From: Erysipelotrichaceae bacterium
GTDB lineage: Bacteria; Bacillota_I; Bacilli_A; RF39; UBA660
Direction of reading: 5' to 3'
DNA length: 50,737 bases
Assembly: GCA_022772985.1 (NCBI GenBank)
Contig: JALEZJ010000103.1
Span: forward strand, 1 to 50,737
Shown here: in pieces, positions 20,002 to 29,904 of the stretch
How the letters are laid out: every line of letters begins with the position of its first letter
How positions within the stretch are numbered: the stretch's first letter is position 1
Made by a program: the position numbers and the translations under genes
Notes under the pieces: generated by a model
What the model saw: the letters and a program-made list of their open reading frames with translations, nothing else
The model's database searches: none
What the model was told of the DNA's origin: nothing

Positions 20002-21390
20002 TTATTCCAAATTATTTTTATTTGTTTTCTTTTGTTTCGTTAGAATATAAGCTTTCTTAGTTTCGTTATCAGGTTTTACTAATGAAATATTTGAATACTC
20101 TCCAGCAAAAATTCTAAATAAACCGCTACCAATTTCATTATCAACAAGGGCTTGTAAACTTCGAGCACCACTTTGCTCGGCAATGGATAATTCGGTTATA
20201 TATTCAATAAACTCATCGTTAAACTCAAAATTAACTCCTAATATTTCAAAGAATTTTTTGTAAGTATTGAGTGGACTAAAATTTGATTCTTTTAATATTT
20301 TTTTGATATCTTCTTTCGTTAAGGGATTCATTGCAATCTTTTTTGAGAATCGTCCTATTAATTCTCTCATAATTCCATATTTTATAAAATCACTTGTTGT
20401 AAGGTGTTTATAATCATCTCCATTAGTAATCCCAGTAAAAGCTCCTACTCCTACAATGGTTAATTTTGATGTATCAAATTTTTGATTGTTAAAATAGAAT
20501 TCTGTTCCATCTAGTAACTTTAACAATGATCTTTGAACTCCTAATCTAGAAACATGAGATTGATTGTCTCCAGGTTTTTCTGCTAGTTTATCAAATTCAT
20601 CTATCACTAAAATTCCTTTTTTTGCAAGTTCAATATCTCCATTTGCTGCAAAACATAAATCTTCTAGCATATTTGTTATCTTTCTTCCTTCATAACCGGT
20701 TTCAGAAAGTGATGTAGCATCCTCTATCACGATTGGTATATTATAAAGTTTTGATATTCTTTTTAATATTTCAGTTTTTCCTGTACCGGTAGAACCATAA
20801 ATTAAAATATTTTCTTTTAACTTTGCTATTAAGTCCATATCTAAATTTGAATTAACAACTTTTTGATTTTTAAATAATGCTGTTAGGATTTGCATGATTT
20901 GTTCATCTTGCGATATAATTGTTTTTTTTATTGATATATACATAGATGATATATCTGTTGTTTTTTCAAATTCATCTTCAACATAATCTGAATCACCTTT
21001 TTTACTTTCTTTTTGTAAGTAAGATATTATGTCTTTATTCAATAACTTTGTCAATCCACTACCTTTATCGCTTCTTAAATAATATTTTGCAGTATTTGCT
21101 ATTTTCTTTTTTTTAATTTCTATAAAATCTACTCTATTTTCATTGTCTTTTATTACCCTATCTATATTATCACTTAAAAATACATATTCCCCTTCGTTTG
21201 CATTTTCATTCATGATACTTGCATATATTCCAGCATTACTTCCACTTAAAACATTACATATATTGTTATTGTTAGCATTTGTAAAACTAATTCCTGAAAC
21301 ATAGTCCATAAATTCAAAAATTTCATATTTTTTATTTTGATAAGTGATGTATTTTTTTTTGAATAAATATCCCATTCTTAAACTTGCCAT
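20002..21390 (-). CDS. ClpX-like AAA+ ATPase (divergent)
   Basis: Walker A GSTGTGKTE, IVIEDATSLSETGYEGRKITNML (ClpX DATTLTEAGYVG region), Walker B GILVIDEFDKLA, sensor/arginine region LIGRFSKKIAMNPLT, EQSGARSLQALVDN. N-terminal ~130 aa not recognised. Confidence 0.85.
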   Translation of the reverse strand: MASLRMGYLFKKKYITYQNKKYEIFEFMDYVSGISFTNANNNNICNVLSGSNAGIYASIMNENANEGEYVFLSDNIDRVIKDNENRVDFIEIKKKKIANTAKYYLRSDKGSGLTKLLNKDIISYLQKESKKGDSDYVEDEFEKTTDISSMYISIKKTIISQDEQIMQILTALFKNQKVVNSNLDMDLIAKLKENILIYGSTGTGKTEILKRISKLYNIPIVIEDATSLSETGYEGRKITNMLEDLCFAANGDIELAKKGILVIDEFDKLAEKPGDNQSHVSRLGVQRSLLKLLDGTEFYFNNQKFDTSKLTIVGVGAFTGITNGDDYKHLTTSDFIKYGIMRELIGRFSKKIAMNPLTKEDIKKILKESNFSPLNTYKKFFEILGVNFEFNDEFIEYITELSIAEQSGARSLQALVDNEIGSGLFRIFAGEYSNISLVKPDNETKKAYILTKQKKTNKNNLE

Positions 21391-21483
21391 AAAATTCCTC
21401 CAATATTGGAAGTTATTATATCATAATTTTACTTTTTAACCTAGTAAAAATTTAGATTGAGTTCATTATAATTTTAAGTAAAT

Positions 21484-21539
21484 AAAATACTTATCTAGTT
21501 TGATTCTTTTTATAAAGATATTTCTAGATAAGTATTTTT
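21484..21539. repeat. 56-bp palindromic repeat, copy A
   Basis: AAAATACTTATCTAG-N26-CTAGATAAGTATTTT (15-bp perfect arms); 53/56 identical to copy B at 25333-25388, loop included. Confidence 0.85.
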
Positions 21540-21595
21540 TATATAGTATATTGTTTGATGAAAAAGTTTAGAAAAGAAACAAAAAGGAATATTTT

Positions 21596-21802
21596 TTATT
21601 TGGGATAAGTTCTTTTTTTTACAAATCTGGCAATATTAGTTTCATTTACTTTTTCAGGAATAAATTCTACTTCATCTTGGGCTTGAAGGGGAGACTCTTT
21701 TTCAATGATGTTGGTATTTAAAAGTAAGTATTCTTGATTTTTTGATTCAATTTTTCCTCCATAACCGTTAAATTCGGTAATTTGACCTATTTGTGGCTTC
21801 AT
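21596..21802 (-). CDS. Small OB-fold / cold-shock-domain-like protein
   Basis: 68 aa: GQITEFNGYGGKIESKNQEYLLLNTNIIEKESPLQAQDEVEFIPEKVNETNIARFVKK follows the CSD layout; overlaps the upstream gene by 35 nt. Confidence 0.65.
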   Translation of the reverse strand: MKPQIGQITEFNGYGGKIESKNQEYLLLNTNIIEKESPLQAQDEVEFIPEKVNETNIARFVKKRTYPK

Positions 21803-24800
21803 ATCGTTGATACTCCTCCTTTTTTTTATTTAATATTTCTTTAGCAGTATTTAATTCCTGCATTATTCTATCATCATCTCTTGGGATATAAGCTTCCTGA
21901 ATTTGTAAGTTTGTATCCAGATATGCTATCCAATCTTCTCCGCTTAATAAGTATATTATGTTTTCTGTTTGTTCTGGTGGAATTAGTTCACACTCTTGAT
22001 ATATAGCTGGATTATTTTTTGTAATCATTTGATTTAAGAGATGGAATTTATTTAATTGAGTGGATATTTCTTCTTTCGTTTGGTATTCTCTTATATTATC
22101 TCTTAATACTCTATATTTTGGTAGATTTGTTTTATCTGTATTAATCTTTACATAATCCCTATCTTGTGAAGTTGTTGCTAATACAATTCCACTTCCTCGT
22201 AAATCAAAATGAAATGTTGGTAAATTTTCTTGGATATTTTCTTTTATTTCTATTGTTTTACTGGTTTTATCTTCTTTCATAGCATAATGATCAGTGATAA
22301 AAACGTTTTCAATTGGCAAGGGACTCTCTTTACTTTTTTCAATTAACATTTGAGCTACTTGTTTGATTGCGTCAATTACTTCTTCATCTGAATAAAGATC
22401 TTTTTCGACACTATATCTTAATTCATTTAGAAAGATAGAGTTTCCATTTCTAAATCCAGATACTCTACTAATGAATTTTCCTGTTTGAGAGTCCGTTAAG
22501 CGGATATGGAAAGCATTTTCATTTTCTTGACAGAAATTATATAAACTCTCTCCTACTCCCATAATTCTCATACATGATTTCGTTCTTTCTCCGTAAGTGA
22601 TATTTATTGGGTTAGTAAAATTTCCTAGATTAATATTTAATTTTTTACCATTTACTAAAATATCTTCATTTATGGGAGGAGTTGTTATTTCTTTTCTTTG
22701 ATACAATCTAACTAGATTTTCCACTGCTCGATCTAATCTGGAGTTTGAGTCTCCTATAACGGTTGCTGCATTGGGATTGGGATTTAATTTTATTACTTTG
22801 GCATTTTCTTTTCCTAATAGTACTTCATAGCGATTTGAACTACTAGATAAGACATTGGCATAGTTGATGATTTCTGGTAAATTTATTTCTTCCTTCTTGG
22901 CCTTTTTTTCTTCCATATATTTATAGATTTCATTGAATTTGGTTATCATTGCTGCTATATCATAACTTTCTAAAGATAAATTTGATTTTTCTAGTGATTC
23001 TTTAAAAGTACCCTGCCATTCTGGAAATTTATATTTTTGTAATAGAGATTTTAATGCTTGATATGCTTCTTCCTTGTAAAAAACAGTATCTTGTAATTCT
23101 TTTGGATTAATTTCTTGAAGGATAGAAAATATGGGAAAGTCATCATGGGGAACATGATAAATTTTTTTGACGTCGTAATTGCTATATTTTATTTGTGTTT
23201 TAATGTTTGGAGATATTTTTTCATCTTTTATCATGTATCTTAAAATTTCTTTTAACTTTGTTATATTTTGTTTTGTTTCTTTGGTATTGAACTCTTGTCC
23301 CTTTGATTTTAAAAATAATAGACATTCTTTTATTTTTTCTATATTTTCTTCGTTGGGATTAGATATAGAGTTTAAATTTTCTAAATGATAATATTCTATT
23401 GTGTTATATAAATCATCTATTGAAATAATCTCATTAGAATATGTTAATGAGCTTACTAAATCGGCAATTAAAATATTTAATAAGCTATTTTCATCATAAG
23501 TGTAATCTAATTTTAATTCTTTTTCATAATGATTGTTTTTTCTATATTCTTCTCTTTTCTTTCTTAAATATTGTCTATTTATTTCATAGATAATTGTTAA
23601 ATTTTTATCTACATCTTCTTTATTTTTTATTTTAGTATAAATATCTATTAAGAATTTTTGTGGATTTTGATTGAATTGATCTAACTCATTTTCTGGTATT
23701 ATTTTTAGTTTTTTTATCGTGTTTATATCTATTGCATTTGCTAAAATGGTTAAATCTTCTAATGGAACTGGCAAATTTGGCTCTATTAGGGAATTTTTTA
23801 TTCTAGTTAGACGATTAATGTCTATTTCATGTTCCTTTTTAAAACGGGCTTGTAATATTGAATCATAAATATTTTGGGCATTGGTTATATTTAATTTATC
23901 ATAGGAAAATAGACTCATATATTTGTTGAAGTCTTCTTCTTCTAAATTAATTGCTGTTTTTAGATTATCATTTTCTAAATAATATAAATATTTTGGTCCA
24001 AATCTATTTACGAATTGATCAAGATGTTCTAAGTTCAAGTGATACTCTTTTGCAAGAGGTATCTTCACTGTTTGATAGAATTCTTCATTGTACATATTTA
24101 ATAAATTTTCATGATGATTTATATATTCCATGATTATTAGTAGATTTTCTAAGTTATTTTCTGTTAATAATCCTAATAGTTCTTTATCTTCTTTTATTGT
24201 TTTTAAAATTAGAGCATCTTTGGATAGATTTGTTAATTTAAAGGGAAGTCCTTCTTTTAATTTCTTTTTAAATAAATCTAAGTTGTCTTCATATACTTCT
24301 TTATCACAATTATTTATATATTTAAGTTGGTTAGTTTCTAATAATACTTTTAAGAATTCAGAGTTTGTTATGAGAGGTCCAATACGTTCAAATTGATATC
24401 CTTCTTTTACTTTTTGAATAATTTTTTCCATATATGGTTCTAATTCTTTATTTGAAAAAATATCCACGAAATCTAGTTGATTCATATCTATCAGTAAGTT
24501 CATTAATTCTTGATCATCTTTAAAAGAATGCGTTTTATAATTATGTGTTATAGTTAATTTTTTTCCATTTCTAATGTGTTCTTTTATGATTGGTACTAAT
24601 TCTTGTATTTCTTGTTCATCTTCTATAAAATCTAAATTTTCTAAATAACCGGCTCCTATTAATGGTCTTATTAATTTATTTTTATATTCTTCTTTGGCGG
24701 AACCCCATAAGTTTATACCATAGCCTTCTTTTATGAGTTGTAAGGCTTTTTCTAGGTACTCTTCTTTATATTCAATAAAGTTTAGTATAGAAAGATTTTT

Positions 24801-25241
24801 GTTTTCCAAACAATAATTGATAAATTTTTCGTTTTCTTTAAATTCTTTTGGTAAATTTTTTATTTGATAATTGGGATCTTTTATTTTTTCCATAAAAATG
24901 GAGGTTAAATCTTCTAATTCTTCGTTTGAAATATTAAAATTTGCCATTTCTGTACTATCTATGAAAATTCCCACATTAATGTAGTTTTGAAGTATTTTTA
25001 ATACAATTTTTTTGTTTTCAGCTATTTTATTGTATCCAAATGCAGAAGCTAGAATTCCTAATATATTATCTACTTCTTCTTCCGTTTCTAGAAGGGGTAT
25101 TTCCATATAAGTTTCTAATAGTTTATCTTTTAAATCACTATTTTTTATGATGGGGTAATCTCGTAATTCTCCTATTTTATCAAATTCTTTTTTTTCGATT
25201 ATTTCTTTTAATTCATTGTATCTTTCTAAATTATAATCCAT
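21768..25241 (-). CDS. Large helical-repeat protein with distinct C-terminal domain, function unknown
   Basis: 1157 aa continuous ORF; N-terminal ~800 aa helical-repeat style; C-terminal NITYGERTKSCMRIMGVGESLYNFCQENENAFHIRLTDSQTGKFISRVSGFRNGNSIFLNELRYS looks like a separate folded domain. Confidence 0.9.
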   Translation of the reverse strand: MDYNLERYNELKEIIEKKEFDKIGELRDYPIIKNSDLKDKLLETYMEIPLLETEEEVDNILGILASAFGYNKIAENKKIVLKILQNYINVGIFIDSTEMANFNISNEELEDLTSIFMEKIKDPNYQIKNLPKEFKENEKFINYCLENKNLSILNFIEYKEEYLEKALQLIKEGYGINLWGSAKEEYKNKLIRPLIGAGYLENLDFIEDEQEIQELVPIIKEHIRNGKKLTITHNYKTHSFKDDQELMNLLIDMNQLDFVDIFSNKELEPYMEKIIQKVKEGYQFERIGPLITNSEFLKVLLETNQLKYINNCDKEVYEDNLDLFKKKLKEGLPFKLTNLSKDALILKTIKEDKELLGLLTENNLENLLIIMEYINHHENLLNMYNEEFYQTVKIPLAKEYHLNLEHLDQFVNRFGPKYLYYLENDNLKTAINLEEEDFNKYMSLFSYDKLNITNAQNIYDSILQARFKKEHEIDINRLTRIKNSLIEPNLPVPLEDLTILANAIDINTIKKLKIIPENELDQFNQNPQKFLIDIYTKIKNKEDVDKNLTIIYEINRQYLRKKREEYRKNNHYEKELKLDYTYDENSLLNILIADLVSSLTYSNEIISIDDLYNTIEYYHLENLNSISNPNEENIEKIKECLLFLKSKGQEFNTKETKQNITKLKEILRYMIKDEKISPNIKTQIKYSNYDVKKIYHVPHDDFPIFSILQEINPKELQDTVFYKEEAYQALKSLLQKYKFPEWQGTFKESLEKSNLSLESYDIAAMITKFNEIYKYMEEKKAKKEEINLPEIINYANVLSSSSNRYEVLLGKENAKVIKLNPNPNAATVIGDSNSRLDRAVENLVRLYQRKEITTPPINEDILVNGKKLNINLGNFTNPINITYGERTKSCMRIMGVGESLYNFCQENENAFHIRLTDSQTGKFISRVSGFRNGNSIFLNELRYSVEKDLYSDEEVIDAIKQVAQMLIEKSKESPLPIENVFITDHYAMKEDKTSKTIEIKENIQENLPTFHFDLRGSGIVLATTSQDRDYVKINTDKTNLPKYRVLRDNIREYQTKEEISTQLNKFHLLNQMITKNNPAIYQECELIPPEQTENIIYLLSGEDWIAYLDTNLQIQEAYIPRDDDRIMQELNTAKEILNKKKEEYQRYEATNRSNYRI

Positions 25242-25332
25242 TGTTCTCTACCTCTAATTTAAGATTAACATAAATATTTTGATAAATAAATAATTTTTTT
25301 AGCTGTTGACAATTCTTTAATGATATTTAAGT

Positions 25333-25388
25333 AAAATACTTACCTAGTTTGATTCTTTCTATCAAGATATTTCTAGATAAGTATTTTT
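25333..25388. repeat. 56-bp palindromic repeat, copy B (probable dnaE terminator)
   Basis: AAAATACTTACCTAG...CTAGATAAGTATTTTT, 3 mismatches to copy A, ending 9 nt from the dnaE stop. Confidence 0.85.
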
Positions 25389-25396
25389 AATATCTT

Positions 25397-28336
25397 TTAG
25401 TTTTGATTCTTTTTTTCTAATATTTTTAGATTATTTACGATAATTTGATATTGATCAAATCTTTTTTCGACACGTCCATAAATTTTAATGATATCTTTTT
25501 TATCAATATTATTATGTTCTTTATATATTTTAGGAAACAGTGTTAGAGATATTTGTCCATATTCGTCGGATGCTGTCACAAAAGCCATGATGTCGTTTTT
25601 CTTTGTTGTTACTTCTTTTATTTGATCAATGGATAAAACTAGAGTGATGGTTTTATCAAAATTTTCTTCTATCGATCTGGTGTCTAGATCATAAGCAGTT
25701 TTGTAAATATTAGTAGGATGATTGCTTAAATAGAAGCCAAAGATAGTTAGTTGGTTTTCAATTTTTTCTTCTTTGGTATAATCATCATAAGGTACTAGGG
25801 TTGGGATAGATAGTTCAATTAGTCCTGCATCTTTTGTCAGATCAGCATAATTAATAATATTGTCAAGGTTGTTGATTAATGTTAATTCATTTGTACCAAA
25901 AGAATTAAAACATCCTGCTTTAATTAAAGAGATTAAGACTTTTTTGTTGATGCCAATGGAATAGGTTCTTATGACAAAGTCAATAAAGTCTTTGTAGGGA
26001 GAATTTTCTCTTTTTTTGATAATTTCTCTAGAGATTAGTGTGCCAACATTGTTAATGATAGATAATGGGCAACGAATTGAATCCTCTTGCACCTCATATT
26101 TATCTGTGCTAACGTTTATATCTGGGGGTAATATTTTGATATTATTTTGTCTTATTTCAGCAAGATAAATTTTGGTTTTTGTATCGTTTCCTATGACATT
26201 ATTTAAAATGGCGGTTTCAAAGTATTTAAAAAAGTATGTTTTTAAGAAAGCCATTTTGTAGGCAACAGTAGCGTAACCTACGGAGTGGGATTTATTAAAT
26301 CCATAGTTGGCAAATTTTAGGATTAAATCATAGATTTTTTCGGCTGTTTTAGCTGTATATCCGTTTTGAATGCTTTTTTCTATGAACTTTGGTTTTTCTT
26401 TTAATAAAATTTCTTCTTTCTTTTTTGAGATTGCTCTTCTTAAGATATCGGCCTCTCCTAGAGAGTATCCGGCTAGGGTTCTAGCAATTTCTAGGATTTG
26501 TTCTTGATAAATGATAATACCATAGGTTGATTTTAAGATAGGTTCTAGGGATTTATCTGGGTATTCGACTAATTCTTGTCCATTTTTTCTTCTAATATAA
26601 TTATCAATAAAGTCCATTGCTCCTGGACGATATAGAGCTAAGGCAGCAATGAGGTCGTCAAAAGAGGATACTTGTAATTTTTCTAGAAATCTTCTCATAC
26701 CGGCAGACTCGAATTGGAAGATCCCATCGGTTTTTACTTTTCTAAATATTTCTAGTGTTTTTTTATCATCTAATGGAATATTTGAAAAAGTGATATTTAA
26801 GTTTTCATTTTTCTTAATATTAGTAATTACTTCTTGAATTAAGGTTAAGTTAGAAATCCCTAAGAAGTCCATTTTTAATAAACCTAATGGTTCTAGATAA
26901 TTCATGGAATAAGCTGTGGTATAAATTCCTCGATTGTTTTTATAAAGAGGAATGGTTTCGTCAATGTCACGGTGGCTCATGACGATTCCTGATGCATGTA
27001 TTCCAATGTTTCGAGGTAAGCCTTCTAAATGTATGGAAATGTCAAATAGGCGCTGATACTTGGGATTTTCGTCAATTAGACGTTTTAATTTGATATTATT
27101 TTTAATCGTTTCGGATAGAGTTTCTTTCGAGGATAATAGCTTCGTTAGATAATCTGTGTCTGATGGACTTATTTCTAAGATTCTTGCAACATCTCTTACG
27201 ACTTGTTTTGCGGCTAGGGTATCAAAAGTAATAATTCCTGCTACTTTTTTTTCTCCGTATTTTTCTATTACATAATTGATGACGTCTTGTCTTCTTTCAC
27301 TATCGAAATCAACATCAATATCAGGCATGGTAATTCGTTCTGGATTTAAGAATCTTTCGAATAGTAAATCATATTTGATTGGATCAATATCAATAATTCC
27401 TAGGGTATAACTAACTAAGCTACCTGCTGCAGATCCTCTTCCTGGTCCTACTAAAATATTATTTTGTTTGGCATATTTTACATAGTCCCAAACAATTAAA
27501 AAATAGTTACAGAAATCCATTTGTTTTATAATAGATAATTCTTTTTCTAGTCTTTTTATATATACTTCTGGAACGTTGTCTTTTAATCTTCTTTTTAAGC
27601 CTTTATTACATAGATATTTTAAGTAGGTATAGGCATCTATTTTTTCATCATAGACTGGTAAAAGACCTTTTTCGTATGATAATTCAACATTACAGAGATC
27701 AGAAATTAACTTGGTTGTATTGATATCTATTTCGGTAGTTAAATCCATTAATTCTTCTTTTGCTAAGAGATGTTTTCCTTGATGGGTATTTAATTCGTAT
27801 TCTCCTAAAACTTTTAATTCTTTTATCATGTAAAGATAATCTAAGTATTTATAGTCTTCTTTATATAAATAAGAAACATCATTTATTAATACTTTGTCTT
27901 CTTTTATTTTTTCTCTTTGTTCTTTGTTGCGATAACCTATATAATGGTTGGGATAGATTTGATAGATAGTATTATCAAAATCATCATATGGCATAATTAA
28001 AAGAATTCCTTCTTTATAGAAATTTAATTCTTCTTTGGTTAAGGAGTGTTCTGATACTAGAGTTGATAATTTGATTAGATTTTTATAACCTTGCTGATTC
28101 ATTGCATAGAGAAGTATTTTTTTGTTCTCTATGTTAAGTTCTATTCCAATAATTGGTTTGATATGGTTATTTTTACATTCTTGATAAAATTCTGGTACAC
28201 CAAACATATTATTTACATCAGTTATCGCTAGTGAGGTATAGCCTAAAGATACGGCACGAGCAACTAATTTTTTGATTTCGTTTAGGCTTTGTAATAGAGA
28301 ATAGCTTGTTTTTACTTGTAAGGCTGTATAGTTCAT
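25397..28336 (-). CDS. dnaE: DNA polymerase III subunit alpha
   Basis: PHP start NYTALQVKTSYSLLQSLNEIKKLVARAVSLGYTSLAITDVNNMFG; VGPGRGSAAGSLVSYTLGI; MPDIDVDF; C-terminal OB region. ATG 28336 follows AGAGGTG; the track start 28345 is a GTG in the RBS. Confidence 0.97.
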   Translation of the reverse strand: MNYTALQVKTSYSLLQSLNEIKKLVARAVSLGYTSLAITDVNNMFGVPEFYQECKNNHIKPIIGIELNIENKKILLYAMNQQGYKNLIKLSTLVSEHSLTKEELNFYKEGILLIMPYDDFDNTIYQIYPNHYIGYRNKEQREKIKEDKVLINDVSYLYKEDYKYLDYLYMIKELKVLGEYELNTHQGKHLLAKEELMDLTTEIDINTTKLISDLCNVELSYEKGLLPVYDEKIDAYTYLKYLCNKGLKRRLKDNVPEVYIKRLEKELSIIKQMDFCNYFLIVWDYVKYAKQNNILVGPGRGSAAGSLVSYTLGIIDIDPIKYDLLFERFLNPERITMPDIDVDFDSERRQDVINYVIEKYGEKKVAGIITFDTLAAKQVVRDVARILEISPSDTDYLTKLLSSKETLSETIKNNIKLKRLIDENPKYQRLFDISIHLEGLPRNIGIHASGIVMSHRDIDETIPLYKNNRGIYTTAYSMNYLEPLGLLKMDFLGISNLTLIQEVITNIKKNENLNITFSNIPLDDKKTLEIFRKVKTDGIFQFESAGMRRFLEKLQVSSFDDLIAALALYRPGAMDFIDNYIRRKNGQELVEYPDKSLEPILKSTYGIIIYQEQILEIARTLAGYSLGEADILRRAISKKKEEILLKEKPKFIEKSIQNGYTAKTAEKIYDLILKFANYGFNKSHSVGYATVAYKMAFLKTYFFKYFETAILNNVIGNDTKTKIYLAEIRQNNIKILPPDINVSTDKYEVQEDSIRCPLSIINNVGTLISREIIKKRENSPYKDFIDFVIRTYSIGINKKVLISLIKAGCFNSFGTNELTLINNLDNIINYADLTKDAGLIELSIPTLVPYDDYTKEEKIENQLTIFGFYLSNHPTNIYKTAYDLDTRSIEENFDKTITLVLSIDQIKEVTTKKNDIMAFVTASDEYGQISLTLFPKIYKEHNNIDKKDIIKIYGRVEKRFDQYQIIVNNLKILEKKNQN

Positions 28337-28380
28337 ATGATTCACCTCTATTTGTTAAAAATGCTTATTTTTTGTCATTC

Positions 28381-29454
28381 CTATTTATTTCCTAGGGTTT
28401 CCATTAATTTTATTGTATCATCTATTACAGAATCAAATTTACGATCTCCTTTTACAATTACGTTACATTTAGAAACGACAATATCTAGGCCACTACTAAT
28501 TTTAATATTATCTTTTGTATTTATTTCTTTTAAAGCAATCTCTTGATTTAATTTTTCTCTTTCCATTAGTCTTTTGATTCTAATATCTTTAGGTACTTTT
28601 ATATAAATTGAGAATACTTCATTATTTTCTTTTATAAAATCTAGTATTTCATCTGATACTAAGCCATCTAGGATGAAGAATTTGTTGTTTTTTCTAAATT
28701 TTTCTATTACTATAGGTAGTTTTTCTTTTACTAGTTGGTCATAGCTTTCTATTCCATTTTTTGAAACATATTCTCGTGATTTTTTAAATCCGGCTTCATT
28801 TATAATTTTAGTAACTTCTTTTCCATATTGAAAGACAGGAATATTTAATGTTTGACTAATATATTGGCATAGGGATGATTTTCCACTTCCGCTGTAACCT
28901 ACGATACAAACGATTAAATTTTTGGTAATTTCATTACAAAATAAGTTTTTAGCATGGGTAAGGTCTTTTTTGTTGGTAATTTCATATTTACAATGGGGAA
29001 AAATTTCTTCTATTCCACAATATTTTTTCATATTATCTCGTTTGTTTAGTCCCTCGATTAATTCTTCTTTATTAGTAATTCCCGCTCTAATAGCTAGACG
29101 GTTTAAGCGATCTTGATATTTGGAGTGAAATGAAATAAGTTGCATTTGGGGAAATATTTTTATTAGTTTATTATAAATATCTATATCAAATATATCATCA
29201 ATTATTAAGTTTTCATTACGGGGTAATTGTTTTTCAATATAATCTAGAACTGCTTTTTTACTGTCTTTTCGATATTGTTTTAATCCTACTTTGGTGTAAT
29301 ATTCTGTTACTCCATTATATCCTCTTTTAAAAGCTTCATTTTTATATATTTGGGGTAAATCAATAAATGTATAATCTTTTGTATCTATCATTTCTTTTAT
29401 AATTGTAGATTTTCCATTGCAGGCATATCCTACTAATCCAAAAATTCTTTTCAA
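28381..29454 (-). CDS. Tandem P-loop kinase-like protein (two NMP/dephospho-CoA-kinase-like domains)
   Basis: Two Walker A motifs: FGLVGYACNGKST near the N-terminus and VCIVGYSGSGKSS mid-protein, each followed by kinase-like segments. Confidence 0.8.
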   Translation of the reverse strand: MKRIFGLVGYACNGKSTIIKEMIDTKDYTFIDLPQIYKNEAFKRGYNGVTEYYTKVGLKQYRKDSKKAVLDYIEKQLPRNENLIIDDIFDIDIYNKLIKIFPQMQLISFHSKYQDRLNRLAIRAGITNKEELIEGLNKRDNMKKYCGIEEIFPHCKYEITNKKDLTHAKNLFCNEITKNLIVCIVGYSGSGKSSLCQYISQTLNIPVFQYGKEVTKIINEAGFKKSREYVSKNGIESYDQLVKEKLPIVIEKFRKNNKFFILDGLVSDEILDFIKENNEVFSIYIKVPKDIRIKRLMEREKLNQEIALKEINTKDNIKISSGLDIVVSKCNVIVKGDRKFDSVIDDTIKLMETLGNK

Positions 29455-29625
29455 AAGAACACCTCCTAATTTTATAAGAATCCTATATTATTTTATTTTA
29501 TAGTTTATCTTTTAGAATTTTATCCTAAAAATTTATGACTCTTTATTTTTATTCTTTTTTAGTATTTTTCATGAATGAAAAAAAGACTATACTTGTTCTA
29601 TCAAAATGTTTTCCTAGATGGTAAG

Positions 29626-29904
29626 TTATAATCTCCACATTAGAAATGCAATTGCAATAGCACCTAGTACGATAATTAGGGCTAAGGTAAAGATTGGAGC
29701 GAAACCTTCACTTTTTACACCAATATCTGATGTAAAAGTTCCTTTTCCTTTGGCACCTTTTTTCATATATTTGTTATTTGTATCTGGTCTTTGTAATTTA
29801 TAGTTTGGTTTTAGATTGACCTTTTCATTACTATCTGATGTTATAATTAGTTCTGATTTATTTCCTTTCTCATCTACAAAATCTTGGGTAACACTATTTT
29901 TCAT
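29626..29904 (-). CDS. Small C-terminally membrane-anchored protein
   Basis: 92 aa, C-terminal hydrophobic segment APIFTLALIIVLGAIAIAFLMWRL; overlaps the dnaI 3' end by 11 nt. Confidence 0.7.
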   Translation of the reverse strand: MKNSVTQDFVDEKGNKSELIITSDSNEKVNLKPNYKLQRPDTNNKYMKKGAKGKGTFTSDIGVKSEGFAPIFTLALIIVLGAIAIAFLMWRL

